The position numbers and the translations under genes are program-made. DNA of 64,000 nucleotides from CAVWDI01 sp963753725. GTDB taxonomy: Bacteria > Chloroflexota > Anaerolineae > Anaerolineales > UBA4823. The DNA lies in contig CAVWDI010000021.1 of the NCBI GenBank assembly GCA_963753725.1, positions 324,971 to 388,970 of the forward strand. The letters run 5' to 3'. Each line of letters starts with the position of its first letter. The stretch's first letter is position 1. The notes under the pieces were generated by a model that saw only the letters and a program-made list of their open reading frames with translations, ran no database searches and was not told the DNA's origin. This document shows, one piece after another, positions 45,733 through 53,866 of the stretch.

Positions 45733-46398
45733 TTATATTTCTGCCACGGCTGTGACCGGAGAAGCCTCCAGCCCATCAATCCGCAGAGGAAATAAATAAA
45801 TTCTATTAATCTTGCTCATTTCTAATACAGAAAGGTTGGCGTCCTCCAGCAAAATCAACGGCTGAGGTCGGTCGAGAAGGGCATGATGGATTGGATATCC
45901 GATTTTGCGGGCCTGGTCTACATTCTCGATCGAGATAAAATCAACCCCGATACAACTCAGATTATCGAAACCTGACAGCTTTATTGCCGCCTCTAAGGAC
46001 AGACCGGGTGTCGCCTGAATATATAAATCCGGGTTTTTAACCCTTTGCTCTCCGAAACCGGTCCGGATCAAAAGGGCATCCGCTTCATGGAGTTGGGTTT
46101 CAAAAGGCGCTAATTCTTCCCACAATACAGGCTCATAGGCCCCCTTAGGAATATCAACCAATATTACATTCTGAAAGACAAAATCTCCGATATCAAAATC
46201 GAGGATTTTCCACCCCTTATCGTTAAAGTGCCAGGGCATATCGATATGCGTTCCAGTGTGGGCAAACAGTTCGATATAGCTTGTGTTGCTGCTTTTTCCC
46301 TGCGCAATCCTTGAGCGAACATTAATGCGAGGTGGATTAAAACCTGCATCCATTACGGTTAATTCAGGGCCGATGGGATATGAAAACTCCAAAAACAC
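45733..46398 (-). CDS. Cyclase/kynurenine formamidase-family hydrolase
   Basis: 221 residues. The metal site HTGTHIDMPWHF (about residues 49-60) gives the H-x3-H-x-D triad of the cyclase family (PF04199). Further conserved parts are DALLIRTGF, TPGLSLEAA and IGVDFISIENVD. Metal-dependent hydrolase of formamides or cyclic amides, with kynurenine formamidase as the best-known member; the substrate here is not known. The adjacent NYN gene is 12 bases downstream. Confidence 0.85.
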   Translation of the reverse strand: MFLEFSYPIGPELTVMDAGFNPPRINVRSRIAQGKSSNTSYIELFAHTGTHIDMPWHFNDKGWKILDFDIGDFVFQNVILVDIPKGAYEPVLWEELAPFETQLHEADALLIRTGFGEQRVKNPDLYIQATPGLSLEAAIKLSGFDNLSCIGVDFISIENVDQARKIGYPIHHALLDRPQPLILLEDANLSVLEMSKINRIYLFPLRIDGLEASPVTAVAEI

Positions 46399-46605
46399 TT
46401 TCTAATAACCTCCTTGATTTTATACATACGCCCGTTAAATCTACCGGGACCAGTCCGGCAAGTAGTATATCAAACTCAAGAAGGTTACACCCTGTTATTT
46501 TCAACACATTTTCAGTTGTTGAGCATTAATAAACAAAACCCGTTCACGCCAATCTGAATCTATGCTATCATTTCCAATAGAGGCGCCAATAACTGAGTAT
46601 TAATT

Positions 46606-47295
46606 ATGAAGGGCTGGACACGAATATTCTTCTTCTTATTTCTAAACGTTTTAATCTCCGCCTGTGTAACGATAGGCGTGCTGATTTACTGGGAACGTTC
46701 TATCAGCACACAGTCAACGGATGTAATCACATTTATCCAGGAGAATTATCTCCTGCAAAGTACAGCGACAACAGCGCCAAACCCGGAAACAACTCCCGCG
46801 CCGCAAGCCACAGCGACTGAATCCTTTTTTGTTCACCAAGTCCAACCCGGCGAAACTTTTGAGGACATCGCTGAAGAATACAATATGAGTGTTGATGAGT
46901 TGATCGCAATCAATGGGTTCACTAAATCGCAGCCCCTGGGCGACGGAGAAGTGCTGCGCATACCCGAACACCCAAAAGGGGTTGTGGTGATCGACAGCGT
47001 GATAGGTCCCGGAGATTTGGAAACAGAAAAGGTGCTGCTCAGACATCGCGGCGAAGGCGAGTTTTCCCTGGTTGGCTGGCAGTTGTCGAAAAAGGGCGGT
47101 GAAAAATACGAATTTCCTCAAGTGCCCGAGCTGATCCTGTATAAGAACGGGGCTGTGTATGTGAACACCAAAGCTGGGGCCGACTTGGTCATTGATCTGT
47201 TCTGGGGGTTGGATGAGCCGGTGTGGGGTTCCGGAGATACGGTAACCTTACGTGATCCACAGGGTATTGCGCGCGACAGTTATTCAATCCCCTGA
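46606..47295 (+). CDS. Membrane-anchored LysM protein with a lamin-tail-like domain
   Basis: 229 residues. One N-terminal transmembrane segment (IFFFLFLNVLISACVTIGVLIYW) leads to a Thr/Pro/Ala linker. A LysM domain follows (HQVQPGETFEDIAEEYNMSVDELIAINGF, about 79-122, ending LRIPEHP). After it comes a lamin-tail-type beta domain (VLLRHRGEGEFSLVGWQLSKKGGEKYEFP to GDTVTLRDPQG). LysM binds N-acetylglucosamine-containing glycans, so the protein sits at the outside of the membrane. No operon partner. Confidence 0.8.
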   Translation: MKGWTRIFFFLFLNVLISACVTIGVLIYWERSISTQSTDVITFIQENYLLQSTATTAPNPETTPAPQATATESFFVHQVQPGETFEDIAEEYNMSVDELIAINGFTKSQPLGDGEVLRIPEHPKGVVVIDSVIGPGDLETEKVLLRHRGEGEFSLVGWQLSKKGGEKYEFPQVPELILYKNGAVYVNTKAGADLVIDLFWGLDEPVWGSGDTVTLRDPQGIARDSYSIP

Positions 47296-47307
47296 TAGAT
47301 TGGGTTA

Positions 47308-47391
47308 ATGAACCTCCTGGAAGAACTCGTCCGGCAAGCAATTAAAGAGGGGAAATTTGATAATCTGGAAGGTGATTTGTTGACCGGATAA
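47308..47391 (+). pseudogene. Very short fragment resembling a DnaJC28/DUF1992 segment
   Basis: 27-codon frame reading LLEELVRQAIKEGKFDNLEG. It resembles the conserved IREAxxxGxFDNLPG segment of DUF1992 proteins, but the rest is missing. It may be a remnant or a chance frame. Confidence 0.3.
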
Positions 47392-47414
47392 CCCCTCTCT
47401 GATAAACTCTACCT

Positions 47415-48966
47415 ATGACTTTAGCTTTATACCGCAAATGGCGTCCAAAAGCCTGGGAGGAAGTAATTGGACAGCCGCATGTGATCGAAACCCTGCACAA
47501 TGCGCTGAAAGCCGGGCGCTATCGCGCATGCCTACCTGTTCGCCGGGCCGCGCGGCACCGGCAAGACCTCAACCGCACGCCTGGTTGCATATACAGTCAA
47601 CTGCGAAAACACAGATACAACTTTACGCCCTTGCGGAGAGTGTAATAATTGCAAAGCGTTCAAACAGGGAGGTTTCATGGACCTGATCGAAATTGACGCG
47701 GCCTCCAATACCAGCGTGGAGGATGTGCGCGACCTGCGTGACAAGATCAATTTCTCTCCAAACCAGGGAGATTACAAGGTTTACATTATTGATGAAGTCC
47801 ATATGCTGTCAACTGCGGCATTTAATGCGCTGTTGAAGACGCTCGAAGAACCACCCCCGCATGCCATCTTCGTCCTGGCTACCACAGAACCGCATAAAAT
47901 CCCCGCGACAGTACTTTCGCGCTGCCAGCGGCATGAATTCCGCCGCATCCCTATCCTGGAGATCAAATCTCAATTAGAAGTAATAGTTGATAAAGAAGGC
48001 ATCCAGGCAGACGAGGACGCATTGGACTTAATCGCCCGCCAGGCTACCGGTTCGATGCGCGACGCGATTTCACTGCTCGACCAGCTGGCCTCGACCGGGG
48101 ATAAAATCACACTCGAGAGATCACAGGACGTGCTCGGCACCGCTACAAACCTGGCTGTCATAGATTTAATCGAGGCTCTAATAGATAAGAAAGCCGCCGC
48201 AGGTCTGGAATTGATTCATGTCACTCTGGATTCCGGCAGTGATGCACGCCAGTTCGCGCGCCAGATTGTTGATTACCTGCGTACCTTGCTGTTGATAAAT
48301 ATGGGCGATAAAGCCCAGATTGATGAGCTGGAAGAAGTAAAAGCGGCTATGACCAGGCATGCGAAAAAACTCGACGATAGAAATGAATTACTGCGCATAA
48401 TGCGTGTGTTTAATCAGGCTGCGTTCGAGATACGCAGCACCTGGCACCCTTCCATGCCGCTCGAGATGGCGTTTATCGAATCGATGGAATCCCCATCCGT
48501 ACAGGTCGCGCCAATTCCAGAACCAAGCGTACCAAGCATCACCGAACCGGCGCCGCGGCCGATAGTAAAATCCGAGAAAAAGCCCCCCATACCAGAGGTG
48601 GCGCTGAGCGAGCAGGATAAAAAATCAACTCAGGATCTCAATACAGTTTGGAAACAGGTTATGGAGCAGGTCCGGGGAAGCAATCCGAAAGCCCGTGGAC
48701 TGCTCAACTCAACTAAAGCGCGTTATATCAAAGGAAACCAGGTCGTGTTGTGCTTTGCAAGCGAAATTGTGAAGAGCAAGATGGAAAAAGAGGATAATAT
48801 CGAGAGCGTCCAGGTTGTACTCCAGCAGTTATTACAACGGGAAGTGACGATTCGCTGTGAAGTGGATACCACTCAACTCAACACGATACCACCAGAAGTC
48901 GACCAGGATGGGATTGTAGCTGCCGCCCTGCGCGATCTGGGAGGCGAAATCGTTGATGTCCAATAA
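47415..48966 (+). CDS. dnaX: DNA polymerase III subunit gamma/tau, frameshifted near the 5' end
   Basis: Clamp-loader ATPase. LYRKWRPKAWEEVIGQPHVIETL is the classical DnaX start. The frame is lost near 47520, and in the next frame reads HAYLFAGPRGTGKTSTARL (Walker A), CGECNNCKAFKQGG (Zn-binding Cys), IIDEVHMLSTAAFNALLKTLEEPP (Walker B) and LATTEPHKIPATVLSRCQ (sensor 1), through to 48966. The total of about 517 residues is short for tau but has a basic linker and tail. As an essential gene this frameshift is almost surely a sequencing error. First gene of dnaX-ybaB-recR. Confidence 0.9.
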
Positions 48967-48979
48967 ACCGGAGGAATAA

Positions 48980-49303
48980 ATGGCAAAAGGAAAAGGTTAC
49001 AAAGCTCCCAAAGGCGCCAACATGATGGGTCAGCTTCAGAAATTACAAGAACAGGTCGAACAAATGCAAGCCCAGCTGGCAGAGGAAACCGTTTCGGCCT
49101 CAGCAGGCGGGGGTGTGGTTAAAATAACCGTAACCGGCGACCAGCGCTGCTATGCAGTGGAGATCGATCCTGAAATCCTGCAGGACGCTGATTCTGAAAT
49201 GCTGCAGGATATGATCCTGACCGCTTTTAACAGCGCCCTGGACAAATCGCGTGAAATGGCTGCTGAGAAACTCGGTCCCCTGGCAGGCGGTTTACCTTTC
49301 TAA
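48980..49303 (+). CDS. ybaB: YbaB/EbfC-family nucleoid-associated protein
   Basis: 107 residues. MAKGKGYKAPKGANMMGQLQKLQEQVEQMQAQLAEE is the usual start, followed by VSASAGGGVVKITVTGD and DPEIL. The dimeric DNA-binding protein is encoded between dnaX and recR in most bacteria. RBS cggagga lies 7 bases ahead, and its stop directly abuts the recR start. Confidence 0.95.
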   Translation: MAKGKGYKAPKGANMMGQLQKLQEQVEQMQAQLAEETVSASAGGGVVKITVTGDQRCYAVEIDPEILQDADSEMLQDMILTAFNSALDKSREMAAEKLGPLAGGLPF

Positions 49304-49909
49304 ATGTCCCTCCCAGAACCAATTCAAAATTTAATAAATAATCTTTCCCGGCTGCCTGGGATCGGCCCGAAAACCGCTTCGCGCCTGACGTTTTACCTGC
49401 TGCGCACATCCGATGATCTGGCTCAAGACCTGGCAGAATCACTGCTTGAAATAAAAACGGGCACGGCTCTTTGCGGAACCTGTTATAACATTACTGATTC
49501 GGGCCGGAGTGAATGTGAAATTTGCGCCAGCAGCGAGCGGGACCCGGGCTTAATATGCGTGGTGGAAGAGCCGCTTGATGTGCTGGCATTAGAGCGTACC
49601 GGCGGCTATTTAGGCCGCTACCATGTGCTGCACGGCGCGCTCTCGCCGATAGAAGGCATTGGACCCGCAGACCTGAGAATGAGCGAACTTTTTAACAGAG
49701 TGACTGGGGGTGAAGTCAGTGAAGTTATCCTGGCGACCAATCCCAGCATGGAAGGGGACTACACCGCGGCCTACATCCACCAGCAGTTGGCATCGTCGGA
49801 CATACGCCTGACGCGGCTGGCGCGCGGCCTGCCGGTAGGGGGAGATTTGGAATATGCAGACCAGACGACCCTGATGCGCGCCCTGGACGGCAGACAGGAG
49901 ATGGAATAG
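49304..49909 (+). CDS. recR: Recombination protein RecR
   Basis: 201 residues. Helix-hairpin-helix LSRLPGIGPKTASRLTFYLL (about 15-34), four-Cys zinc finger CGTCYNITDSGRSECEIC (about 59-76), and TOPRIM domain (ICVVEEPLDVLALERTGGY to EVILATNPSMEGDYTA) are all present. Works with RecF/RecO in RecA loading and gap repair. Intact gene. The start follows the ybaB stop with no gap. Confidence 0.95.
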   Translation: MSLPEPIQNLINNLSRLPGIGPKTASRLTFYLLRTSDDLAQDLAESLLEIKTGTALCGTCYNITDSGRSECEICASSERDPGLICVVEEPLDVLALERTGGYLGRYHVLHGALSPIEGIGPADLRMSELFNRVTGGEVSEVILATNPSMEGDYTAAYIHQQLASSDIRLTRLARGLPVGGDLEYADQTTLMRALDGRQEME

Positions 49910-49956
49910 AAATTCTGGTTGCATGCTGCAACCTCTATCTGCAATCAGCTGCGTTT

Positions 49957-51054
49957 TTAACGTGGTATCAAATGTACCGCACTGGCTTTGAAGGTCGCGC
50001 TAACGGATTTCCCAACTGAAAAATCCAAATCCTGCACCGATGCACGTGTGACCAGCGCTACCAGCGAGAAGCCGCAATCTACCTGCACGCGTGCCAGCGG
50101 TCCCTGGGGAGTAATACGTTCGATGCTTCCCTGAATGCGGTTGCGGGCGCTTGAAAGAGGTACATCCGTTTCAGAAGACTCATTACTATCCGGCCACAAA
50201 GTGATATCTTCCGGACGCAGACACATCATCACCGCTCGTCCAAGGCTTAAATCACCCACCGCCTCCAACTGCAGACCTTCAACATTAACCACCAATTGCC
50301 CTTCTCGCTCCTCCACCACAGTCCCGGCCAATACCGTTTCAACCCCTACAAAGGCTGCCACCTCCCGGTCTTTTGGCGCACTGAACACCTCCTGCGGTGG
50401 TCCCGACTGGCGCAGATTCCCCTCCAGCAGTACGCCCACCTGGTCGCCCAACAGAAGGGCCTCATCCAGATCGTGGGTGACAAATATGGTCGTAATCTCC
50501 GTCTCGACCAGCAAATTGTGAAAATCATATAACAGCCTGGAGCGAGTGGGCGCATCCAGTGCACTGAAAGGCTCATCCAGCAGCAGCAGTTCGGGTTCCA
50601 GAGCAAACGCCCTGGCCAGGCTGACACGCTGCGCTTCTCCTCCGGAAAGGCTGCTCGCATTGCGGTCCTTTAAATGTTCCACACCCAGGCGAACCAGCCA
50701 TTCGCCAACTCGCTGCCTGATTTCCTGGCGCGGCATCCTTCGATACTTCAATCCAGCTGCGGCGTTATTAAAAACACTTGTGTCCAATAAGAGCGCTTCT
50801 TGAAGCACCAGAGCTATCCTGCGCCTGTAGGCAAGTTCGCTCTCATTCTCAACCGGCTGCCCTTCGAAAAGGATCTGCCCGCCTGTGGGTTTGATCAAGC
50901 GGCTGATTGCCAGCAGCAAGGTACTTTTACCCGCGCCATTAGGTCCGATGACTGCCAGCACCTGCCCCTTTTTTACCCCTAATTTATCAACAGACAGTAC
51001 GGTTTTTCCCCCACGCTGCACTTTTAAGTCCTTCGCTTCAATGAGGTAATCCAT
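49957..51054 (-). CDS. tupC: Tungstate-type ABC transporter ATPase
   Basis: 365 residues. Walker A is GPNGAGKST (about 37-45), the Q-loop lies in LVLQEALLLDTSVF, the signature is LSGGEAQRVSLARA, and Walker B is LLLLDEPFSALD. The C-terminal extension of about 130 residues (MMCLRPEDITLWPD; ITPQGPLARVQVDCG) forms a TOBE/MOP oxyanion-sensing domain, as in ModC/WtpC-type proteins. Last gene of tupR-tupA-tupB-tupC; its ATG immediately follows the tupB stop. Sulfate or molybdate cannot be excluded, but TupA decides. Confidence 0.85.
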   Translation of the reverse strand: MDYLIEAKDLKVQRGGKTVLSVDKLGVKKGQVLAVIGPNGAGKSTLLLAISRLIKPTGGQILFEGQPVENESELAYRRRIALVLQEALLLDTSVFNNAAAGLKYRRMPRQEIRQRVGEWLVRLGVEHLKDRNASSLSGGEAQRVSLARAFALEPELLLLDEPFSALDAPTRSRLLYDFHNLLVETEITTIFVTHDLDEALLLGDQVGVLLEGNLRQSGPPQEVFSAPKDREVAAFVGVETVLAGTVVEEREGQLVVNVEGLQLEAVGDLSLGRAVMMCLRPEDITLWPDSNESSETDVPLSSARNRIQGSIERITPQGPLARVQVDCGFSLVALVTRASVQDLDFSVGKSVSATFKASAVHLIPR

Positions 51055-51753
51055 TTAACCTCTAGTGCCCCTCTGCTGGATCCAGGTCAGCCCCATGTTT
51101 ACCAAATAAGCCAGCAGCAGCAATATAACACTCAGGGCAATCGCCATGCCGAAATCCCCCTTGCTTGTCTCGAGCACTGTTGCCGTGGTTAGCACGCGGG
51201 TCTGGTGGCGTATATTCCCGCCCACCATCATCGAAGCCCCTACTTCGGAGATAACGCTGCCAAACCCAGCCATCAGCGCCGCCAGGAGAGGCAGACGCGC
51301 TTCCCGCCAGAGGGCAGCGATCATCTGCCAGCGCGAGGCGCCTAGCCCTAAAAGCTGCAGCCGCAGGCGTGGATCAAGCTGCTGCAGGGCGGCCGCGGTT
51401 AATCCCGCCACAATCGGGGCAGCAATGATCGTCTGGGCAATCACAATCGCAGTCGGGGTGTACATCAAATGCAATCCGCCCAGAGGCCCGCTGCGCCATA
51501 GAAAAATTGACACGAATAAACCGACCACAACCGGCGGAAGCGCCATGCCGGTGTTGATCAAGCTCAATGAAAAACCGCGTGCCCTGAAACGCCTCAAAGC
51601 CAGGTAGGTTCCTAAAGGCAGGCCAATCACCAAACTGATCAGCGTCGCCAGCCCGGAGATCTGCAGAGAAAGAATTGTGATCCCCCACACCTCCGCATTT
51701 CCGCTCAGCAGCAGGTAAATCGCTTGCCGTAAACCTTCCCAAATAAACTGCAC
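51055..51753 (-). CDS. tupB: Tungstate-type ABC transporter permease
   Basis: 232 residues, about five to six membrane helices. The permease loop AALQQLDPRLRLQLLGLGASRWQM is the EAA motif, and the end FGMAIALSVILLLLAYLVNM is hydrophobic. The GTG start shares one base with the tupA stop (TAGTG), indicating translational coupling. Forms the channel for TupA-delivered oxyanion. Confidence 0.85.
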   Translation of the reverse strand: MQFIWEGLRQAIYLLLSGNAEVWGITILSLQISGLATLISLVIGLPLGTYLALRRFRARGFSLSLINTGMALPPVVVGLFVSIFLWRSGPLGGLHLMYTPTAIVIAQTIIAAPIVAGLTAAALQQLDPRLRLQLLGLGASRWQMIAALWREARLPLLAALMAGFGSVISEVGASMMVGGNIRHQTRVLTTATVLETSKGDFGMAIALSVILLLLAYLVNMGLTWIQQRGTRG

Positions 51754-52622
51754 TACTCCAAACCCAACTCCGACTCCGCTTTGCCCGCATCCGGAAAGAA
51801 CAAGGGCTGCCCGAACTTATCCACGCCGTAAACTTCGATCATGTCCTGGGTCTCAGGTGTTACCAGGAACTCCGCAAAAGCCAGCCCGCCACCCTTGTTG
51901 ACATGCTGCCATTTGTCTGCATTAACGGTCATCACGTGATAAACGTTAAGCAAGAGTGGATCACCTTCCACCAGGATATCCAGACCCAACGTATCGTGGT
52001 TGAACAGATAGGTGGCTCTATCCGTAAGCGAATAAGCCTCTTTTTCGGAAGCGATCCTCAATGTGTCGCCCATACCCTGCCCGGATTCGATATACCATTC
52101 ACCCTGCGGCATGCTGCTCTCGGCTCCCCATAAACTTAATTCCTTTTTATGGGTCCCTGAATCATCCCCACGAGACACAAATCCGGCTTCAGCGCCTGCA
52201 ATTTCATTCAATGCCTCTTGCGCGGATGCTACCCCCTTTACCCCAGCCGGGTCGTCAGCAGGACCTACGATCACGAAATCGTTGTGCATGACCAGTAATC
52301 GTTCTGCCCCAAAGCCGCCTTCCATGAATTCCACTTCGGATGCCGGGGCGTGTACAAATAACACATCCGCGTTGCCCTCCTCGCCCATCTGGAGCGCTTT
52401 TCCAGTCCCCACTGCAATTGTTTTGAGGATATAACCGCTCTCTTCCTCAAAAACCGGAACCAGCACATCCAGCAGTCCCGAATCGCGCGTGCTTGTTGTG
52501 GTCGCCAGGATGACCTCCTTAATTTCCGGCTGGTTGTCTGGCGCTTCGACCACATTTGAGCAGCCATATAAAAGGATAAATATGATTAGAAGTAAGATTA
52601 ATCTGCAGCAGCGTTTATACAT
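51753..52622 (-). CDS. tupA: Tungstate-binding lipoprotein
   Basis: 289 residues from MYKRCCRL at 52622. The lipobox is LLYGCSN (Cys about 21). The TupA hallmark TTTSTRDSGLL (about 42-52) binds the oxyanion; further family parts are GTGKALQMGEEGNADVLFVHAP, FVSRGDDSGTHKKE and YSLTDRATYL. TupA proteins bind tungstate with high selectivity over molybdate (family knowledge). Tungsten would serve W-enzymes such as aldehyde:ferredoxin oxidoreductases or formate dehydrogenases, none of which is in this window. Confidence 0.9.
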   Translation of the reverse strand: MYKRCCRLILLLIIFILLYGCSNVVEAPDNQPEIKEVILATTTSTRDSGLLDVLVPVFEEESGYILKTIAVGTGKALQMGEEGNADVLFVHAPASEVEFMEGGFGAERLLVMHNDFVIVGPADDPAGVKGVASAQEALNEIAGAEAGFVSRGDDSGTHKKELSLWGAESSMPQGEWYIESGQGMGDTLRIASEKEAYSLTDRATYLFNHDTLGLDILVEGDPLLLNVYHVMTVNADKWQHVNKGGGLAFAEFLVTPETQDMIEVYGVDKFGQPLFFPDAGKAESELGLE

Positions 52623-52650
52623 GATGTTCTCCAGATTAGAATATTGTCCT

Positions 52651-53649
52651 TCAAGGGTAAATTTGATCACCCGTTTGAGCCGTGTCGTATCCGCCAAGTC
52701 CATCAACCTCACGACGGAACTCGGCGCTCTCCAGGTGTTCGAACATGGGCAACAAACGGCGTTCGCCCATACTTTCGCCCGAAATAACAAGATCAAACCG
52801 CTCCTGGAAGAGCGGTATAAAATCCAAGTCGTATAACAAAGCGGCCGCTTCGATACCCAGACCAATGTCAACATCCCCACGATTTACTGCCTGGGCGACC
52901 TGTGTATGGGTGCGCACATTGTGAGTATAGCCCTGGACCTTGTCTGTAGGGATGCCATTCTTTTTGAGTTTGCTATCCAACCATAATCTTGTGCCAGAGC
53001 CCGGGTTGCGGTTAATAAACTTCATATCTGTGCGCGTTAAATCCTCTAACGCCTGGATATTCTTAGGGTTGCCCTGGGGGAGAATCAAACCCTGGGAACG
53101 GTGCGCAAGCGTAAACAGCCTGACTTCCCTGTCTGGAAAGAGATGACGGACATGAGGTAAGTTAAATTCCCCACTTGTCGTGTCCAACAGGTGACAGCCC
53201 GCTATCTGAGCCGCTCCCTGCCGCAGCGCAATTAAGCCCTCCAGACTGCCAACCGGAAGAACCATTAGCTCAACTGGACCTGGTTCTTGATCACGCAAGT
53301 GCCGCGCCAGCTTTTCCAGCGCCATGTCGTGGCTCCCCAGCACGGGCACCACTTCTCGATCCAACCAATCCGGCAGGATTAACTCTTGTAGTAAAAATGA
53401 GCGCGCCCGGGCTTGATAATATTTCTCAACGAAGCCGCGCACAAGGCGTGTTTCAACAAGCTCGACCAATCCGGCTGCCTCGAGCGCTTTTAAATGATGA
53501 CGAACTCTTGCAGGATGCTCGCCCAGTTGATCTCCAAGCTGGGACAGCGTGGCCGGCTTTGACATCAACAAGCGCAATATCGTCAACCGGCGTGCATCAG
53601 CAAGTACTTTTAAATCCTCATATTTCTTGATACGCTGAATGTGTTTCAT
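52651..53649 (-). CDS. ArsR-type HTH regulator fused to a periplasmic-binding-like domain
   Basis: 332 residues. The N-terminal winged HTH (LADARRLTILRLLMSKPATLSQLGDQLGEHPARVRHHLKAL, about 14-54) is ArsR-like. After a linker, residues 125-320 form a PBP-like domain (ELMVLPVGSLEGLIAL; FINRNPGSGTRLWLD; RGDVDIGLGIEAAALLYDLDFIP), as in the molybdate/tungstate-linked one-component regulators. There is no export signal, so the binding domain is intracellular. It is first in the tup operon, 29 bases before tupA, and is likely the tungstate or cofactor-responsive regulator of this operon. Confidence 0.85.
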   Translation of the reverse strand: MKHIQRIKKYEDLKVLADARRLTILRLLMSKPATLSQLGDQLGEHPARVRHHLKALEAAGLVELVETRLVRGFVEKYYQARARSFLLQELILPDWLDREVVPVLGSHDMALEKLARHLRDQEPGPVELMVLPVGSLEGLIALRQGAAQIAGCHLLDTTSGEFNLPHVRHLFPDREVRLFTLAHRSQGLILPQGNPKNIQALEDLTRTDMKFINRNPGSGTRLWLDSKLKKNGIPTDKVQGYTHNVRTHTQVAQAVNRGDVDIGLGIEAAALLYDLDFIPLFQERFDLVISGESMGERRLLPMFEHLESAEFRREVDGLGGYDTAQTGDQIYP

Positions 53650-53866
53650 AATAAACTTATTATAAAGAAAAACTTAATATTAAACATTATTTTATCATCA
53701 ATGGATTTTCAAGTAAAGTTAAATAGGAAAATGTCAATCCAATTCCACTCATACTCGCCGGCTGGTTTGACACCCCAATTCCAGCATGGTAAACTCGCCC
53801 TCTGGCTGTTCCAGCCAACAAAATCGCCTGAATAATACTGAGACAAGGACCGGAAACACATAATTT

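Noticed and set aside
53650..53866. Cobalamin or SAM riboswitch before metH
   Set aside because: The gap is AT-rich and I could not find the conserved B12-box or SAM-box words; no strong structure was seen.
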